A stretch of 64,000 nt of DNA from Enterobacter sp. BIGb0383 (GCF_003751845.1 NZ_RJKQ01000006.1:62001-126000), one strand, 5' to 3'; shown: positions 1-11,227, numbered from the stretch's first letter. Translations and numbers: made by a program. Notes: generated by a model not told the origin, from the sequence alone.

Positions 1-624
1 AATAGCCGTGTCAAGCATGACAAAAAGACTGGTTTCCGTATCCGCAGGGTTGGCTTCCTGAGTCGCATTACTGGTGATGCTGTCAAAAATTTGCTTGCCC
101 GTATGACCAATGACCATCGAACGAGCCGCATCAACCTGCTGGGTTACCGCATTCGTTCCGCCCTGATAGACACCGGTCGCCGGATCGAATGAGGGGTCTT
201 CCGTTTTAAAGCCACCAAAAATATAGCGACCGTTGCCATCAGACGTATTGGCCAGGTTCATCAGCTGATCGCGAATCCCCTGCAATTGCGTGGCCAGAGA
301 AGCACGGTCAGAATCTGCCAGTACGCCGGTGTTAGCCTGAATCAGCGTTGATTGAGCAGATGAAATAACAGTAGCAACATTACCCAGAACGCTATCTTCA
401 AGCGCCACGCGCTGATAAGCAAAGCCACGCGCCGTCGCATACTGGCTGTTCTGCGCCTGCGCCTGGGAGAGCACAACCGCCTGCGCCGCCGCAACCGGGT
501 CGTCAGAGGCGTTGACGACGCGTTTACCGGTCGACATCTGCTCACCGCTCTTCAGCCATTCGGCCTGGCTGCTGGTGACGCTACGCATATTCTGGTCATA
601 CATCATTTGAGTACTAATACGCAT
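1..624 (-). CDS. flgL: Flagellar hook-filament junction protein FlgL (3' part outside window)
   Basis: The N-terminal 208 codons of FlgL (HAP3), the second of two junction proteins joining hook to filament. The reading frame runs off the left edge, so about the last third of the usual ~317 aa is missing. It starts MRISTQMMYDQNMRS, the flagellin-like N-terminal helix that packs in the D0/D1 core. The start ATG at 624 is preceded by TAAGGAG at good spacing. It lies 13 bp after flgK and shares its sigma28 promoter. Secreted by the flagellar type III apparatus with FlgN as chaperone (family knowledge). Identification is secure. Confidence 0.97.
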   Translation of the reverse strand, partial: MRISTQMMYDQNMRSVTSSQAEWLKSGEQMSTGKRVVNASDDPVAAAQAVVLSQAQAQNSQYATARGFAYQRVALEDSVLGNVATVISSAQSTLIQANTGVLADSDRASLATQLQGIRDQLMNLANTSDGNGRYIFGGFKTEDPSFDPATGVYQGGTNAVTQQVDAARSMVIGHTGKQIFDSITSNATQEANPADTETSLFVMLDTAI

Positions 625-637
625 CTTTCATTACTCC

Positions 638-2287
638 TTAGCGAATGCCCAGTATCGCGTCAAAAAGCGCGTTGGCGGTTTGCAGAACCTGGGCATTAGC
701 CAGATAGTACTGCTGATAACGCTGCAGATTGCCGTACTCTTCGTCAAGGTTGACGCCAGAGATGGACTGCTGCTGGTTGCTCAGTTGTGTCACAACGTTG
801 GCCTGCGTGGTGCTGGTGGTTTTCAGGCTCTTGGTGGTGTTACCCACTTCGCTGACCAGGGTCGCATAGGCATCGTTAAAGCTTTTTTTGCCGCCAACGA
901 GGGTGCCGTCTTTCTGCAGATCCAGCAGTTTCTGGCCGTTACGGTTATCGCTCGCGCCGTTATCCGCATCGTCCACCCCAAGGGCAATTTTCGATTCGTC
1001 TTTAATCAGCAGTTCCATATTGATAATGGTGTCGCTGACCGGACGAACGGTAAAGCTGTCATTTTCGGCGGCCGTTCCGGCGATGGAGACTTCCATTCCG
1101 CCGAAGGTCAGCGTCCCGGCACCGGCATCGAAGTTTGCGGCAACGGGCGCGTTATCGGATAGACGCGTCACCTGCCAGGTCCCGCCGGTAAACGCAACTT
1201 TATAGTCGGATGCCGTCACGTCTTTTGCCGTCTGAATAGTCGGCGTCAACACCGCATTACCGGCGTTTTTGGTGTTATTCAGAGAATACGGCTGACCCAG
1301 TTTAAAGAAGTCGGTGCCGTCAGCGCCGTCGGCATCGATACCCTGCTTATGCTGGGCGTTAAACGCGCTGCCGAAGGCCATAGCCAGCTGGTTGACGCTG
1401 TTACGCGCGCCGTCCAGATCTTTGCTGCGGAAGCTCAGCAGGCCGCCAAGGCTACCGTTGGTAATCAGCTTCTCAGGAATTTCAATGTTACCGGCCAGGG
1501 CATCAACATAGGCAACGGTAGTACGGGTTGGGTCCGCGCTGGACGGTACTGCCGCCAGCTGACGTGCGGTGCTGCCCTGAACCAGGGTGTAGCCGTTCGC
1601 CATGGTGATGTTGTAGTTCTTGCCGTCCTGGACGGAGACATCAACACCGACAATTTTATTCAGGTTGCTGACCAGCTGATCGCGCTGATCCAGCAGGTCG
1701 TTCGGCGATGCACCGCCGCCCACCGCGGTCAGGCGAGAAATCTGCTCGTTAAGCGAGGCGATTTGCTTGCTGTAGGTATTGATCTGCTCAACGCTGGAGG
1801 TCACCGCGAGATTGACCTGTTTATCCTGATCGCGCAGGTACTGGTCGGTGACTTTAAACTGGTTAACCAGTCCTTCAGCCTGACCCAGCAGAGACTGGCG
1901 CGACGCCGGGTCTTCTGCGTTACCGGCCAGGGTTTGCAGCGTCGAGAAGAAGCTCTGCAGCGTGCTGGAGAGCGTGTTGGTTGAGCCAGAGAGAATATTG
2001 TCGATTTTCGACATCTGCTCATACTGCGTGGTCAGACCGGCACTCTGGGTCTGCGCACCGCGCAGCTGATTGGTGATAAACGAATCATATTCACGCTGCA
2101 CGCCGGCCACGTAAACACCGTTACCGATCCAGCCGCCCGAGGTCAGCGTGTTGTTCGACTGACCCAACAGCGTCGTCTGGCGGGTATAGCCAGCAACGTT
2201 ATAGCTGGCAATGTTGTTACTGGCGGTATTCAGAGCAGCCTGGGCTCCGCTTAGCCCGCTCATGGCGCTGTTAATCAAACTCGACAT
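638..2287 (-). CDS. flgK: Flagellar hook-associated protein FlgK
   Basis: HAP1, the first hook-filament junction protein, 549 aa (E. coli 547). The N-terminus MSSLINSAMSGLSGAQAALN contains the flagellar rod-like motif with the ASNNIASYNVAGYTRQ signature around residues 22-37. The C-terminus (NLQRYQQYYLANAQVLQ) is the matching coiled-coil half of the D0 domain. The central domain is variable, as usual. Exported by the flagellar type III system and assembled on the hook tip. It follows flgJ after a 75-bp gap that carries its own class 3 promoter, and is followed 13 bp later by flgL, giving a flgKL unit. Confidence 0.98.
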   Translation of the reverse strand: MSSLINSAMSGLSGAQAALNTASNNIASYNVAGYTRQTTLLGQSNNTLTSGGWIGNGVYVAGVQREYDSFITNQLRGAQTQSAGLTTQYEQMSKIDNILSGSTNTLSSTLQSFFSTLQTLAGNAEDPASRQSLLGQAEGLVNQFKVTDQYLRDQDKQVNLAVTSSVEQINTYSKQIASLNEQISRLTAVGGGASPNDLLDQRDQLVSNLNKIVGVDVSVQDGKNYNITMANGYTLVQGSTARQLAAVPSSADPTRTTVAYVDALAGNIEIPEKLITNGSLGGLLSFRSKDLDGARNSVNQLAMAFGSAFNAQHKQGIDADGADGTDFFKLGQPYSLNNTKNAGNAVLTPTIQTAKDVTASDYKVAFTGGTWQVTRLSDNAPVAANFDAGAGTLTFGGMEVSIAGTAAENDSFTVRPVSDTIINMELLIKDESKIALGVDDADNGASDNRNGQKLLDLQKDGTLVGGKKSFNDAYATLVSEVGNTTKSLKTTSTTQANVVTQLSNQQQSISGVNLDEEYGNLQRYQQYYLANAQVLQTANALFDAILGIR

Positions 2288-2329
2288 GGAGATTCCTTAT
2301 ACTCGTTCAGACTGAAGTCTTGATTATCT

Positions 2330-2356
2330 TTATCGGCACCAGTGCCATGAACTTGA
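2330..2356 (-). promoter_or_regulatory. Sigma28 (FliA) class 3 promoter of flgKL
   Basis: On the minus strand the -10 is GCCGATAA (2337-2330), a perfect match to the FliA consensus. It is separated by 11 nt from TCAAGTTC (2356-2349), a good match to TAAAGTTT. It sits between the flgJ stop and the flgK start, where enterics place the class 3 flgKL promoter. Confidence 0.8.
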
Positions 2357-2362
2357 GACGTT

Positions 2363-3310
2363 TCAGAACAGATTTTCGATATCGTTGCTGTAAGCTTTGC
2401 TGACTTTTTCACCCATCGATTTCATCTGCTGGATCATACTGGTCAGCTTACGGGCATAGTTCGGGTCAGTGGCATAGCCTGCGCTCTGCAGCGCCTGTGC
2501 GCCCTGCTCTGCGGTCGATGCCGTAGTCACCGCGGCGTAGCGCGGGTTACGGGTCAGCAGACCAACATAGTCGGACAGCGCTTCAAGATAAGAGCTATAG
2601 ACGCGGAATTTGGCTTTCACCTTCTTCGCTTCGCCGTTTTCAAATTCGGTGGTGGTAATTTCCGTGACCGGACCTTTCCAGTTGCCAGACGCTTTCACAC
2701 CAAACAGGTTAAAGCTCGGATCGCCGTTTTCACGGCGAATCTGCCGCTGACCCCAGCCCGATTCCAGCGCCGCCTGGGCCAGAATCAGATGATGCGGGAT
2801 CCCGCTCTGCTGGCTCGCCAGACGCGCAGGCAGCGAGAGCTGGGCCAGGAAGTCTTTACTGTCACCGGAGAGATCGGCATCAGAACCATCCGGCGCTTTC
2901 GGCATGGCTTTACGTACCATCTGCGTCAGCGCCTGATTCTGATAGCTGGTCACCGTTTCGAGATCGAACTTCATCGGCACCTGCGGGGTTTCATCCGTCG
3001 GTCCCTGGGCTGCCGTCATCTGCTTCACCATCATATCCGCCAGTCCCAGCCCCTTGCCCGCCGTCATCTGCTGGGCAATTTGCTGGTCATACATACTGGT
3101 GTATAGCCGGGTTGAATCGCTGCTGAATAAACCGTCCTTCGGCAGCGCTTCACGCATGCTTTTCAGCATCATCTGGACAAACATCCCTTCCACCTGACGG
3201 GCCACAGGCTTGAGATTCGCCTGCGGATCCTGTCGGGTGCTGGATTTCAGTTCGTTCAGCGACTGGGCATCCCATGCCGCACTGGAGAGCAATCGGCTAT
3301 CGGTCAGCAT
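2363..3310 (-). CDS. flgJ: Rod cap and peptidoglycan hydrolase FlgJ
   Basis: Bifunctional protein of 315 aa. The N-terminal ~100 residues are the rod-capping domain. Residues ~150-315 form a glycoside hydrolase family 73 muramidase that opens the peptidoglycan for the growing rod. The catalytic glutamate is E183 in QAALESGWGQ. It acts in the periplasm after export through the flagellar apparatus. Its ATG overlaps the flgI stop by one base (TAATG), so translation is probably coupled. Length matches enteric FlgJ (313-316 aa). Confidence 0.97.
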   Translation of the reverse strand: MLTDSRLLSSAAWDAQSLNELKSSTRQDPQANLKPVARQVEGMFVQMMLKSMREALPKDGLFSSDSTRLYTSMYDQQIAQQMTAGKGLGLADMMVKQMTAAQGPTDETPQVPMKFDLETVTSYQNQALTQMVRKAMPKAPDGSDADLSGDSKDFLAQLSLPARLASQQSGIPHHLILAQAALESGWGQRQIRRENGDPSFNLFGVKASGNWKGPVTEITTTEFENGEAKKVKAKFRVYSSYLEALSDYVGLLTRNPRYAAVTTASTAEQGAQALQSAGYATDPNYARKLTSMIQQMKSMGEKVSKAYSNDIENLF

Positions 3311-4407
3311 TAGATGATTTCCACTTTAGCGCGCAGGCAGCCCGCGGTTTGCATTGACTGAATAATCGACATTAAATCGATCGGCGTTGCGCCAAGCGCA
3401 TTCAGTGCCCGCACCACGCTGTTCAGGTTGGCGCTGGAACGCACGCTCTGCAGGGAGCCGCCGCTCTGACGCATATCGATCTGCGTTTGCGGGGTGACCA
3501 CCGTCTGCCCACCGCCAAACGGCGTGTTCGGCTGGCTGACGTTCGCGGTCTGGTTAACCGTCACGGACAGATTACCCTGAGCAATAGCACAGGTGTCGAG
3601 CGTCACTTCGCGGTTCATTACCACCGAACCGGTACGCGAGTTGATAATGATTTTGGCATCCTGAACCGGAACATTGACTTCCAGGTTCTGGATATCGGCC
3701 AGCAGACGGACCTGATTACTGGCACCCGATGAGGCGCGAACCTGGACGGTACGAGCATCCAGCGCCGTGGCGCTGCCGAAACCGCCGCGACGATTGATGG
3801 TGTCAGCAATCTGCTGCGCCATCGTAAAGTCTTCCTGGTTCAGCTGCAGGTTAATGCTGTTACCGGCACCAAACTGGGTCGGCAGCTCACGCTCGATAGT
3901 TGCACCGTTAGTGATACGACCACCGTTAAGCTGGTTGACCTGAACGCTACTGCCGCCAGCCGCCGCACCGGCACCGCCGACCAGGATGTTACCCTGCGCG
4001 AGGGCGTAAACCTGGTTATCAACGCCTTTCAGCGGCGTCATCAGCAGCGTACCGCCACGCAGACTTTTGGCGTTACCCATAGAGGAAACCACCACGTCGA
4101 TGCCCTGCCCCTGGCGAGCAAACGCCGGGAAGTTGGCCGTCACCATCACCGCAGCCACGTTTTTCAGCTGCATGTTGGTGCCCGTGGGAACGGTAATCCC
4201 CATCTGGGACAACATGTTGTTAAGACTCTGCGTCGTAAACGGAGTCTGGGTCGTCTGGTCACCCGTTCCGTCCAGACCGACCACCAGACCATAACCAATC
4301 AGTGAGTTTCCACGCACGCCCTGTACGCTGGTGAGATCACGGATGCGCTCGGCCTGGGCAAAGGTTGCCGCCAGCGTCAACACAACACAAATCAGTGATT
4401 TAAACAT
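3310..4407 (-). CDS. flgI: Flagellar P-ring protein FlgI
   Basis: Periplasmic P-ring subunit, 365 aa, equal in length to the E. coli protein. A Sec signal peptide ([19 protein letters not shown]) precedes the mature start [14 protein letters not shown] chose the ATG at 4407 over the in-frame GTG at 4413: it aligns with the E. coli start, has the GAGGTG ribosome site at useful distance, and the GTG lies inside that site. FlgA is the chaperone for its assembly (family knowledge). Eleven bp separate it from flgH. Confidence 0.97.
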   Translation of the reverse strand: MFKSLICVVLTLAATFAQAERIRDLTSVQGVRGNSLIGYGLVVGLDGTGDQTTQTPFTTQSLNNMLSQMGITVPTGTNMQLKNVAAVMVTANFPAFARQGQGIDVVVSSMGNAKSLRGGTLLMTPLKGVDNQVYALAQGNILVGGAGAAAGGSSVQVNQLNGGRITNGATIERELPTQFGAGNSINLQLNQEDFTMAQQIADTINRRGGFGSATALDARTVQVRASSGASNQVRLLADIQNLEVNVPVQDAKIIINSRTGSVVMNREVTLDTCAIAQGNLSVTVNQTANVSQPNTPFGGGQTVVTPQTQIDMRQSGGSLQSVRSSANLNSVVRALNALGATPIDLMSIIQSMQTAGCLRAKVEII

Positions 4408-4418
4408 AGTCACCTCGC

Positions 4419-5126
4419 TTACATCGGCGATAAATTCAGGAAGAAACGTTGCAGCCAGCCCATATTCTGCGCTTCGTTGATGTAGCCGTTGCCGACATAC
4501 TCAATGCGCGCATCCGCCACCTGAGTGGAGGGTACGGAGTTGCTGCCACTAATGGTGCGGGGGTTAACCACACCGGAGAAGCGGATGAATTCAGTGCCCT
4601 GGTTGATGGCAATCTGTTTTTCACCCACGACGTGTAAATTGCCGTTCACCAGGACCTGATCGACGGTCACGGTCAGCGTGCCGCTAAAGGTGTTGGTAGC
4701 GTTGGCGCCGCCTTTACCGTCAAAGGTGTTCCCGCCGGACGCGCTCATATCAGCGCGCGCATTGCCGAACAGTCCCTGCAGATAACGCGGTACGGTATCG
4801 AAGCCAAACGAGCTGTTGCTGGTACGGCTGGCATTGGCCGAAGAACTCTTACTGGCACTGACGTTTTCCTGGAGGACAATCGTCAGCGTATCGCCGATAT
4901 TGCGCGGGCGACGGTCTTCAAACAGCGGCTGATAGCCGGTGTTAACAGGCTGCGCAATCTGGAAAATAGACCCGTTCGCTACCATTACAGGGCCAGGCGT
5001 CGGCTGTGCCGTCGTGGCACCGGCGACCAGCGGTTTAGAGGGAACCAGGGCGCATCCGGTCAGGGATATCGCCAGTATGGCCAGGAGCGGATAGCGTAAC
5101 GCAGCAGTTTTTAGCATTGCTTTCAT
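4419..5126 (-). CDS. flgH: Flagellar L-ring lipoprotein FlgH
   Basis: Outer-membrane L-ring subunit. The signal peptide ends in the lipobox LTGC, so it is a lipoprotein. The body from NGSIFQ to the C-terminal NLSPM is almost identical to E. coli FlgH, including the [21 protein letters not shown] block. The start is uncertain: a TTG at 5132, ATG at 5126 and ATG at 5117 are all in frame and none has a strong ribosome site. ATG 5126 is taken. Lies in the flgBCDEFGHIJ operon between flgG and flgI. Confidence 0.95.
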   Translation of the reverse strand: MKAMLKTAALRYPLLAILAISLTGCALVPSKPLVAGATTAQPTPGPVMVANGSIFQIAQPVNTGYQPLFEDRRPRNIGDTLTIVLQENVSASKSSSANASRTSNSSFGFDTVPRYLQGLFGNARADMSASGGNTFDGKGGANATNTFSGTLTVTVDQVLVNGNLHVVGEKQIAINQGTEFIRFSGVVNPRTISGSNSVPSTQVADARIEYVGNGYINEAQNMGWLQRFFLNLSPM

Positions 5127-5173
5127 CTTCAAAATCAGGGTGCCGGTGCAGCCAAAGCCACACCGGCTACGCC

Positions 5174-6725
<1,552 letters not shown>

Positions 6726-6745
6726 TAAGCCATCCCGTCAGGCGC

Positions 6746-7990
6746 TTAGCGCAGGTTAACCAGCGTGTTAAGGATCGAGTCCTGAGTCTTGATGGTCTGC
6801 GCGTTCGACTGATAGTTACGCTGCGCGACGATCATGTTGACCAGCTCTTTACTCAGATCGACGTTCGAGGACTCCAGTGCACCGTTGGTCAGCTTACCGA
6901 AGTTACCGGTACCGGCGAGGCCAAGCAGCGGAACGCCGGAAGCCTGAGTGGCGGACCAGACGTTGTCACCTTCGGACTGCAGACCTTCGTTGTTGGCGAA
7001 GTTTGCCATCACGATCTGGCCCAGCAGCTGGCTCTGCTCGTTCGAGTAAGTGCCGGTTACGGTGCCGTCGTCGTTAATCGCGTATTTCACCAGCTCGCCC
7101 GGCTTGTAGCCGTTCTGAGTATTGGAGCCAATGGAGGTTGCGCCGTTGTTCTGCTGGATGGAGCCCAGCATATTCAGCGAGAATGTCGATGGCGCAGACC
7201 CGTTCAGGGCCGCAATCGGCACGCCGATCGTACGGTTACCACCGGGAGCAACTTCGTTGGTCATACCGGTCAGAACACCATTGGTATTGAAGGTCATGGT
7301 GGTCAGAGCGGCTTTACCGCCCGCAGGCCAGGTTTCACCGGTGCTGGCGTCCATGGAGTAGACATTCCAGACATTGTCGCCAGTCTTGACGTAGTACATG
7401 TTCAGGTTGTGCTCATTACCCAGGCTGTCATAGACGGTCATCGGCACGCTTTTGTTATAGCTGTCGACGTTGGTCGGGTTGAACGGGGTAATGGTCGGAA
7501 CTTTATCCGTTGAGTTCAGGTTCATCACCAGCGTACCGCTGGTGGTGGCGCTGGCCGGCATCAGTCCGTTAGGAATGGTGATCGGCGTCGGTGCAGCACC
7601 CTGCTGAATGGTCGGCGGTGTGCCGGTTGCCGGATAGCCCGTCAGCTTCATGCCGTTCATGTTGACGATGTTACGGTCGGAATCCAGTTTGAACTGGCCG
7701 TTACGGCTGTAGTACACCGCGCCGCTGTCGTCAGTCAGGCGGAAGAAGCCGCTCTGGCTGATCGCCACGTCCAGGCCACGACCGGTGTTGGTGGTGGTAC
7801 CGTCGGCAAAGTCCTGGGTAATCGCCTGTACTTTTACGCCCAGACCCGCTTTCGAACCGGCAAACATATCGGCAAAAGAGACGGAGCCAGACTTAAAGCC
7901 ATAGGTGGCGGAGTTGGCGATGTTGTTACCAATGACATCGAGGTTGGTGGCCGCAGCATTCAGGCCGCTAACCGCTTGAGAAAAGGCCAT
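6746..7990 (-). CDS. flgE: Flagellar hook protein FlgE
   Basis: Hook subunit, 414 aa, slightly longer than the E. coli protein (402), with the extra length in the surface-exposed middle domain, as expected for hook variation. It starts MAFSQAVSGLNAAATNLDVI with the NNIANSATYGFKSG signature. It ends with SNVDLSKELVNMIVAQRNYQ and the Flg_bbr_C helix. Polymerises under the FlgD cap to form the universal joint. Lies between flgD (25 bp upstream) and flgF. Confidence 0.98.
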   Translation of the reverse strand: MAFSQAVSGLNAAATNLDVIGNNIANSATYGFKSGSVSFADMFAGSKAGLGVKVQAITQDFADGTTTNTGRGLDVAISQSGFFRLTDDSGAVYYSRNGQFKLDSDRNIVNMNGMKLTGYPATGTPPTIQQGAAPTPITIPNGLMPASATTSGTLVMNLNSTDKVPTITPFNPTNVDSYNKSVPMTVYDSLGNEHNLNMYYVKTGDNVWNVYSMDASTGETWPAGGKAALTTMTFNTNGVLTGMTNEVAPGGNRTIGVPIAALNGSAPSTFSLNMLGSIQQNNGATSIGSNTQNGYKPGELVKYAINDDGTVTGTYSNEQSQLLGQIVMANFANNEGLQSEGDNVWSATQASGVPLLGLAGTGNFGKLTNGALESSNVDLSKELVNMIVAQRNYQSNAQTIKTQDSILNTLVNLR

Positions 7991-8015
7991 GACTTACTCC
8001 TGATAGTTTTAAGTC

Positions 8016-8687
8016 TTAGATGATCTGCCGAACTTCATCGAGTGTGGTGGTACCGTAAGTACCCAGGTCTAACAAGTTACCGGTACTGCTGCGGGTAACA
8101 CCCTGCACCAGCGCAAACTGCAGCGGCTGGGCAACAAGCTGGGTGCTGCCACTGCTGGCGGCAATGCTGACGTTATAAGCACCGTCCGGGGCTGTTGAAC
8201 CATCGGTCATGGAGCCATCCCAGGTAAAGGAGTGAACCCCTGCCTTGAGTGCGCCGATATCAATGGTCCGAACCACGGCACCGCTCTTGTCGGTGACGGT
8301 GACGGTGACTTTGTCCGCCGGCTGCTGCAGCTCAATACCAAATGGCGTAGTGGTTTCACTCCCCGCAAGAACTTTCGTCCCCGGGATCATGACACCGTGA
8401 CCGATCAGGTTACTGGCCGCCAGCGACTGGCTGTTGTCGATCTGACCGGAAATAGAACCCAGAGTGGTGTTCAATTTTTCAATGCCGCTTACGGTACTGA
8501 TCTGCGCCAACTGAGTGGTCAGTTCGTTGTTCTGTAGCGGGTTGGTCGGATCCTGGTTTTTCAACTGCGCCACCAGCAGCGTCAGGAAGCTGCTCTGCAG
8601 ATCGGAGGCGCTGTTCGTGCCCGTCGCCGAGGTGCTGCTGGTCGCGGAGCTGCTGTATGTGTCGTTAACATTTACTGCAATAGACAT
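8016..8687 (-). CDS. flgD: Hook-capping / hook assembly scaffold FlgD
   Basis: Scaffold that caps the growing hook and is discarded afterwards, 223 aa (E. coli 231). The N-terminal region is serine/threonine-rich and low complexity. It is followed by the FlgD signature SSFLTLLVAQLKNQDPTNPL and a C-terminal FlgD Ig-like/tudor region with FTWDGSMTDG. The ATG at 8687 has GGAGGCTCTG just upstream. It lies 11 bp after flgC. Confidence 0.97.
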   Translation of the reverse strand: MSIAVNVNDTYSSSATSSTSATGTNSASDLQSSFLTLLVAQLKNQDPTNPLQNNELTTQLAQISTVSGIEKLNTTLGSISGQIDNSQSLAASNLIGHGVMIPGTKVLAGSETTTPFGIELQQPADKVTVTVTDKSGAVVRTIDIGALKAGVHSFTWDGSMTDGSTAPDGAYNVSIAASSGSTQLVAQPLQFALVQGVTRSSTGNLLDLGTYGTTTLDEVRQII

Positions 8688-8698
8688 CAGAGCCTCCT

Positions 8699-9103
8699 TT
8701 ACTGGCCAAGAGTCAGCGTCTTGAGCAGCATGCTCTTGACGGTGTTAAGTACTTCAACGTTTGCCTGGTAGCTGCGGGATGCGGACATGGTGTTCACCAT
8801 TTCGCCTACCACATCCACGTTTGGCATCTTCACATAACCGTTGGCATCCGCCAGCGGGTTGCCTGGCTGATAAACCAGCTTGTCCGGGGCCTGACTTTCC
8901 ACAACGTCAGACACCTTCACCCCGCCCGTCGCCGCACCCGGTGCTGCATCAAGCTGGAAGACAACCTGTTTTGCACGGTACGGCTGTCCGTCCGGTCCGG
9001 TAACGCTGTCGGCGTTGGCCAGGTTACTGGCGGCAACGTTCAGTCGTTTGGACTGGGCGGTCAGCGCTGAACCGGAGATTTCAAAAATATTCAGCAACGC
9101 CAT
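8699..9103 (-). CDS. flgC: Flagellar proximal rod protein FlgC
   Basis: Rod subunit of 134 aa, the length of E. coli FlgC. It has the N-terminal [19 protein letters not shown] signature and C-terminal [21 protein letters not shown] helix typical of axial flagellar proteins. Three bases separate it from the flgB stop, so it is translated from the same operon mRNA, probably with coupling. Secreted without cleavage into the periplasmic rod. Confidence 0.98.
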   Translation of the reverse strand: MALLNIFEISGSALTAQSKRLNVAASNLANADSVTGPDGQPYRAKQVVFQLDAAPGAATGGVKVSDVVESQAPDKLVYQPGNPLADANGYVKMPNVDVVGEMVNTMSASRSYQANVEVLNTVKSMLLKTLTLGQ

Positions 9104-9106
9104 CTA

Positions 9107-9523
9107 TTAATTCCCCCCTTGCAGGACGGTCATCATGCCTTTGATCTGGCTTCCCAGCAGGGTCAGACCGGTCTGGTACTGCAGGCTGTTATCAGCAAAC
9201 TGCGTCCTCTCGCGATCCATATCGACGGTATTACCATCCAGCGCAGGCTGGTCGGGAATGCGGTACAACAGATCGACAGAAGGAGTAGAAATAGTCTGGG
9301 CCGGAATATGACGAGAAGATGTCAGTGCCAGAGAAACGCCACTGTTTTCCGCCCTTCCTCGCTCCATCACTTTTTTCAGTTCACTGGAAAAATCCACATC
9401 GCGCGCCTGATACCCGGGGGTATCCGCGTTGGCGATGTTGGCAGCCAGAATCTCCTGGCGCTGCGCGCGTAGATTCAGCGCTTCCTGTTGGAAACGAAAC
9501 GCGGCATCGAGCTTATCGATCAT
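9107..9523 (-). CDS. flgB: Flagellar proximal rod protein FlgB
   Basis: First gene of the large flg operon, 138 aa. It contains [20 protein letters not shown], the classic rod-protein motif, near residues 28-47. FlgB forms the base of the rod near the MS ring and FliE. The ATG at 9523 follows an AGGAAAC ribosome site. Divergent from flgA; the 157-bp space between them holds the class 2 control region. Confidence 0.98.
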   Translation of the reverse strand: MIDKLDAAFRFQQEALNLRAQRQEILAANIANADTPGYQARDVDFSSELKKVMERGRAENSGVSLALTSSRHIPAQTISTPSVDLLYRIPDQPALDGNTVDMDRERTQFADNSLQYQTGLTLLGSQIKGMMTVLQGGN

Positions 9524-9590
9524 GTTTCCTCCGCTGGTGGTAAATTTTCAGTCAACAGCTTAATTCTCCTTATGCCCGCACCATCGTCAG

Positions 9591-9616
9591 AATAAGCGCT
9601 AAATGCGTCGCTATTT
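9591..9616. promoter_or_regulatory. Putative FlhD4C2 binding site between flgB and flgA
   Basis: AATAAGCG (9591-9598) and CGCTATTT (9609-9616) form an inverted repeat with a 10-bp spacer. The FlhDC box is described as two AATGGCAGAAATAGCG-like half-sites in inverted orientation 10-11 bp apart. Position between the two class 2 transcription units fits activation of both. Only the inner half-site cores match, so this is a moderate call. Confidence 0.55.
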
Positions 9617-9680
9617 ATTGCGTTGATAGATCTTGTGCGCGGGTAGAATGAGGCCATTCCTGAACAGACCGGAGCTTGCG

Positions 9681-10340
9681 ATGTACACCGTTAAAGGCAG
9701 TATTGCCGCGATCTTGCTGCTATTGAGTCCCCTTGCGCTGGCGCAGGATCTCAATGCTCAGCTGACAGATTTTTTTGTTCAGCGTCTGTCCGGGTTCAGT
9801 GATGAAGTGACGGTTAAAGTGCGCACCGCGGAAAAGATGTGGCCGACATGCGAGCAGCCTCAGCTCAGCGTTCTTTCCAGCGCAAAGCTGTGGGGAAATC
9901 TGAATGTGCTGGCGCGTTGCGCCGGTGAGAAACGCTATTTGCAGGTCCAGGTACAGGCTGTCGGTAACTATGTTGTTGCGGCTGAACCGATCGTCCGCGG
10001 CAGTACGCTGCAAAGCAGTAGCGTAGAGCTTAAGCGTGGCCGTCTCGATCAGCTTCCTCCGCGTACGATGCTCGATATCAATCAGGCGCAGGAATCGGTC
10101 AGCCTGCGCGATCTGGCTCCGGGTCAGCCGCTTCAGCTGTCGATGCTGCGCCAGGTCTGGCGGGTCAAAGCCGGGCAGAAGGTGCAGGTTGTCGCCTCCG
10201 GCGATGGCTTTAGTGTAAATGGTGAAGGTCAGGCGCTGAATAATGCTTCCGTTGCGCAGAATGCGCGTGTCAGAATGGCTTCAGGCCAGATAGTCAGCGG
10301 CACCGTCGATTCTGATGGGAATATTCTTATTAATTTATAA
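9681..10340 (+). CDS. flgA: P-ring assembly chaperone FlgA
   Basis: Periplasmic chaperone for P-ring formation, 219 aa, exactly the E. coli length. A Sec signal peptide (MYTVKGSIAAILLLLSPLALA) is followed by the mature protein with a C-terminal SAF domain (EPIVRGSTLQSSSVELKRG, GQKVQVVASGDGF). The frame extends upstream to 9633, but the ATG at 9681 has GGAG at 9671-9674 and matches the family start. Divergent from flgB. Confidence 0.97.
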   Translation: MYTVKGSIAAILLLLSPLALAQDLNAQLTDFFVQRLSGFSDEVTVKVRTAEKMWPTCEQPQLSVLSSAKLWGNLNVLARCAGEKRYLQVQVQAVGNYVVAAEPIVRGSTLQSSSVELKRGRLDQLPPRTMLDINQAQESVSLRDLAPGQPLQLSMLRQVWRVKAGQKVQVVASGDGFSVNGEGQALNNASVAQNARVRMASGQIVSGTVDSDGNILINL

Positions 10341-10346
10341 TCGCTG

Positions 10347-10373
10347 TAAAGAATTCACGGCTCCTGCCGATAA
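10347..10373 (+). promoter_or_regulatory. Sigma28 (FliA) class 3 promoter of flgMN
   Basis: TAAAGAAT (10347-10354), an 11-nt spacer, then GCCGATAA (10366-10373): a near-perfect FliA promoter directly after the flgA stop. It drives extra FlgM (anti-sigma28) when FliA is active, the known autoregulatory loop in enterics. Confidence 0.88.
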
Positions 10374-10432
10374 GAAATTAACAAATGACGAAGCAGGCCA
10401 TAAACGCCGCGAAACCTCAATGAGGACCTGAT

Positions 10433-10726
10433 ATGAGCATTGACCGTACATCGCCACTGAAACCAGTAACAACTGTTCAATCTCGCGAGACCACCGACTC
10501 TTCTGTTGCTAAAACGCGCCAGGAGAAATCTTCGGCTGCCAACAGTACCAGCGTGACCCTGAGCGATGGGCAGGCAAAACTGATGCAGCCGGGTCCCGCT
10601 GATATCAACATGGAGCGTGTTGAAGCATTGAAAACCGCCATTCGTAACGGTGAACTGAAAATGGACACCGGTAAGATTGCGGATGCACTGCTGGAAGACG
10701 CCCAGAGTTATTTGCAGAGTAAATAA
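10433..10726 (+). CDS. flgM: Anti-sigma28 factor FlgM
   Basis: 97 aa anti-sigma factor that holds FliA inactive until the hook is finished, then leaves through the flagellar export channel. It starts [19 protein letters not shown]; the C-terminal half ([21 protein letters not shown]) is the conserved FliA-binding region. A GAGGACCTGAT ribosome site precedes the ATG. flgN begins 5 nt after its stop. Length equals E. coli FlgM. Confidence 0.98.
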   Translation: MSIDRTSPLKPVTTVQSRETTDSSVAKTRQEKSSAANSTSVTLSDGQAKLMQPGPADINMERVEALKTAIRNGELKMDTGKIADALLEDAQSYLQSK

Positions 10727-10730
10727 CCGC

Positions 10731-11156
10731 ATGAGTCGCCTGTCGGAAATACTGGATCAAATGACCGCTATCCTCAACTCGCTAAAAGAGGTGATGGATG
10801 CCGAGCAGCTGCAGCTCTCTGCTGGTAGTCTTAACGGCAGCGAACTGCAGCGGATTACGGAAGATAAGAGCTCGTTACTGTCAACGCTCGACTACCTTGA
10901 GCAGCAGCGTCGTGGCGAACAAAATGCCACTCGCGGCGCCAATGATGACGTTGCGGGACGCTGGCTGACGATTACGCAAAAGTCGCAGCAGCTGCGCGAG
11001 CTGAACCAGCACAATGGCTGGCTGCTTGAAAGCCAGATTGAGCGCAACCAGCAGGCGCTGGCTGTACTGAAGCCCCATCAGACGACCGGACTCTACGGCG
11101 CAGATGGTCAGGCTTCCTCTTTTTCGCACGGCGGCGGTAAAAAGTTCTCTATCTGA
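10731..11156 (+). CDS. flgN: FlgK/FlgL export chaperone FlgN
   Basis: 141 aa cytoplasmic chaperone for the junction proteins FlgK and FlgL. It is helical and starts MSRLSEILDQMTAILNSLKE. The frame is open further upstream (to 10677), but that region overlaps flgM and the ATG at 10731 matches the family start. Ends just before a strong bidirectional terminator. The flgMN pair separates the chaperone from its clients by the flgA-flgB divergence, as in E. coli. Confidence 0.97.
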   Translation: MSRLSEILDQMTAILNSLKEVMDAEQLQLSAGSLNGSELQRITEDKSSLLSTLDYLEQQRRGEQNATRGANDDVAGRWLTITQKSQQLRELNQHNGWLLESQIERNQQALAVLKPHQTTGLYGADGQASSFSHGGGKKFSI

Positions 11157-11184
11157 ACTGACATTCCCGCGTAGCGAAAAAAGC

Positions 11185-11210
11185 AAAAAGACGGCAATGA
11201 CCGTCTTTTT
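11185..11210. terminator. Bidirectional terminator between flgN and murJ
   Basis: AAAAAGACGG, a 6-nt loop, CCGTCTTTTT. Ten-base stem with A-tract on one side and T-tract on the other; serves the convergent flgN and murJ genes. Confidence 0.9.
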
Positions 11211-11227
11211 GTCGTTCTCTTTTTTGG

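Noticed and set aside
342-545. 67-aa Arg-rich open frame within flgL
   Set aside because: Same strand but different phase inside flgL; composition is that of a shadow frame.
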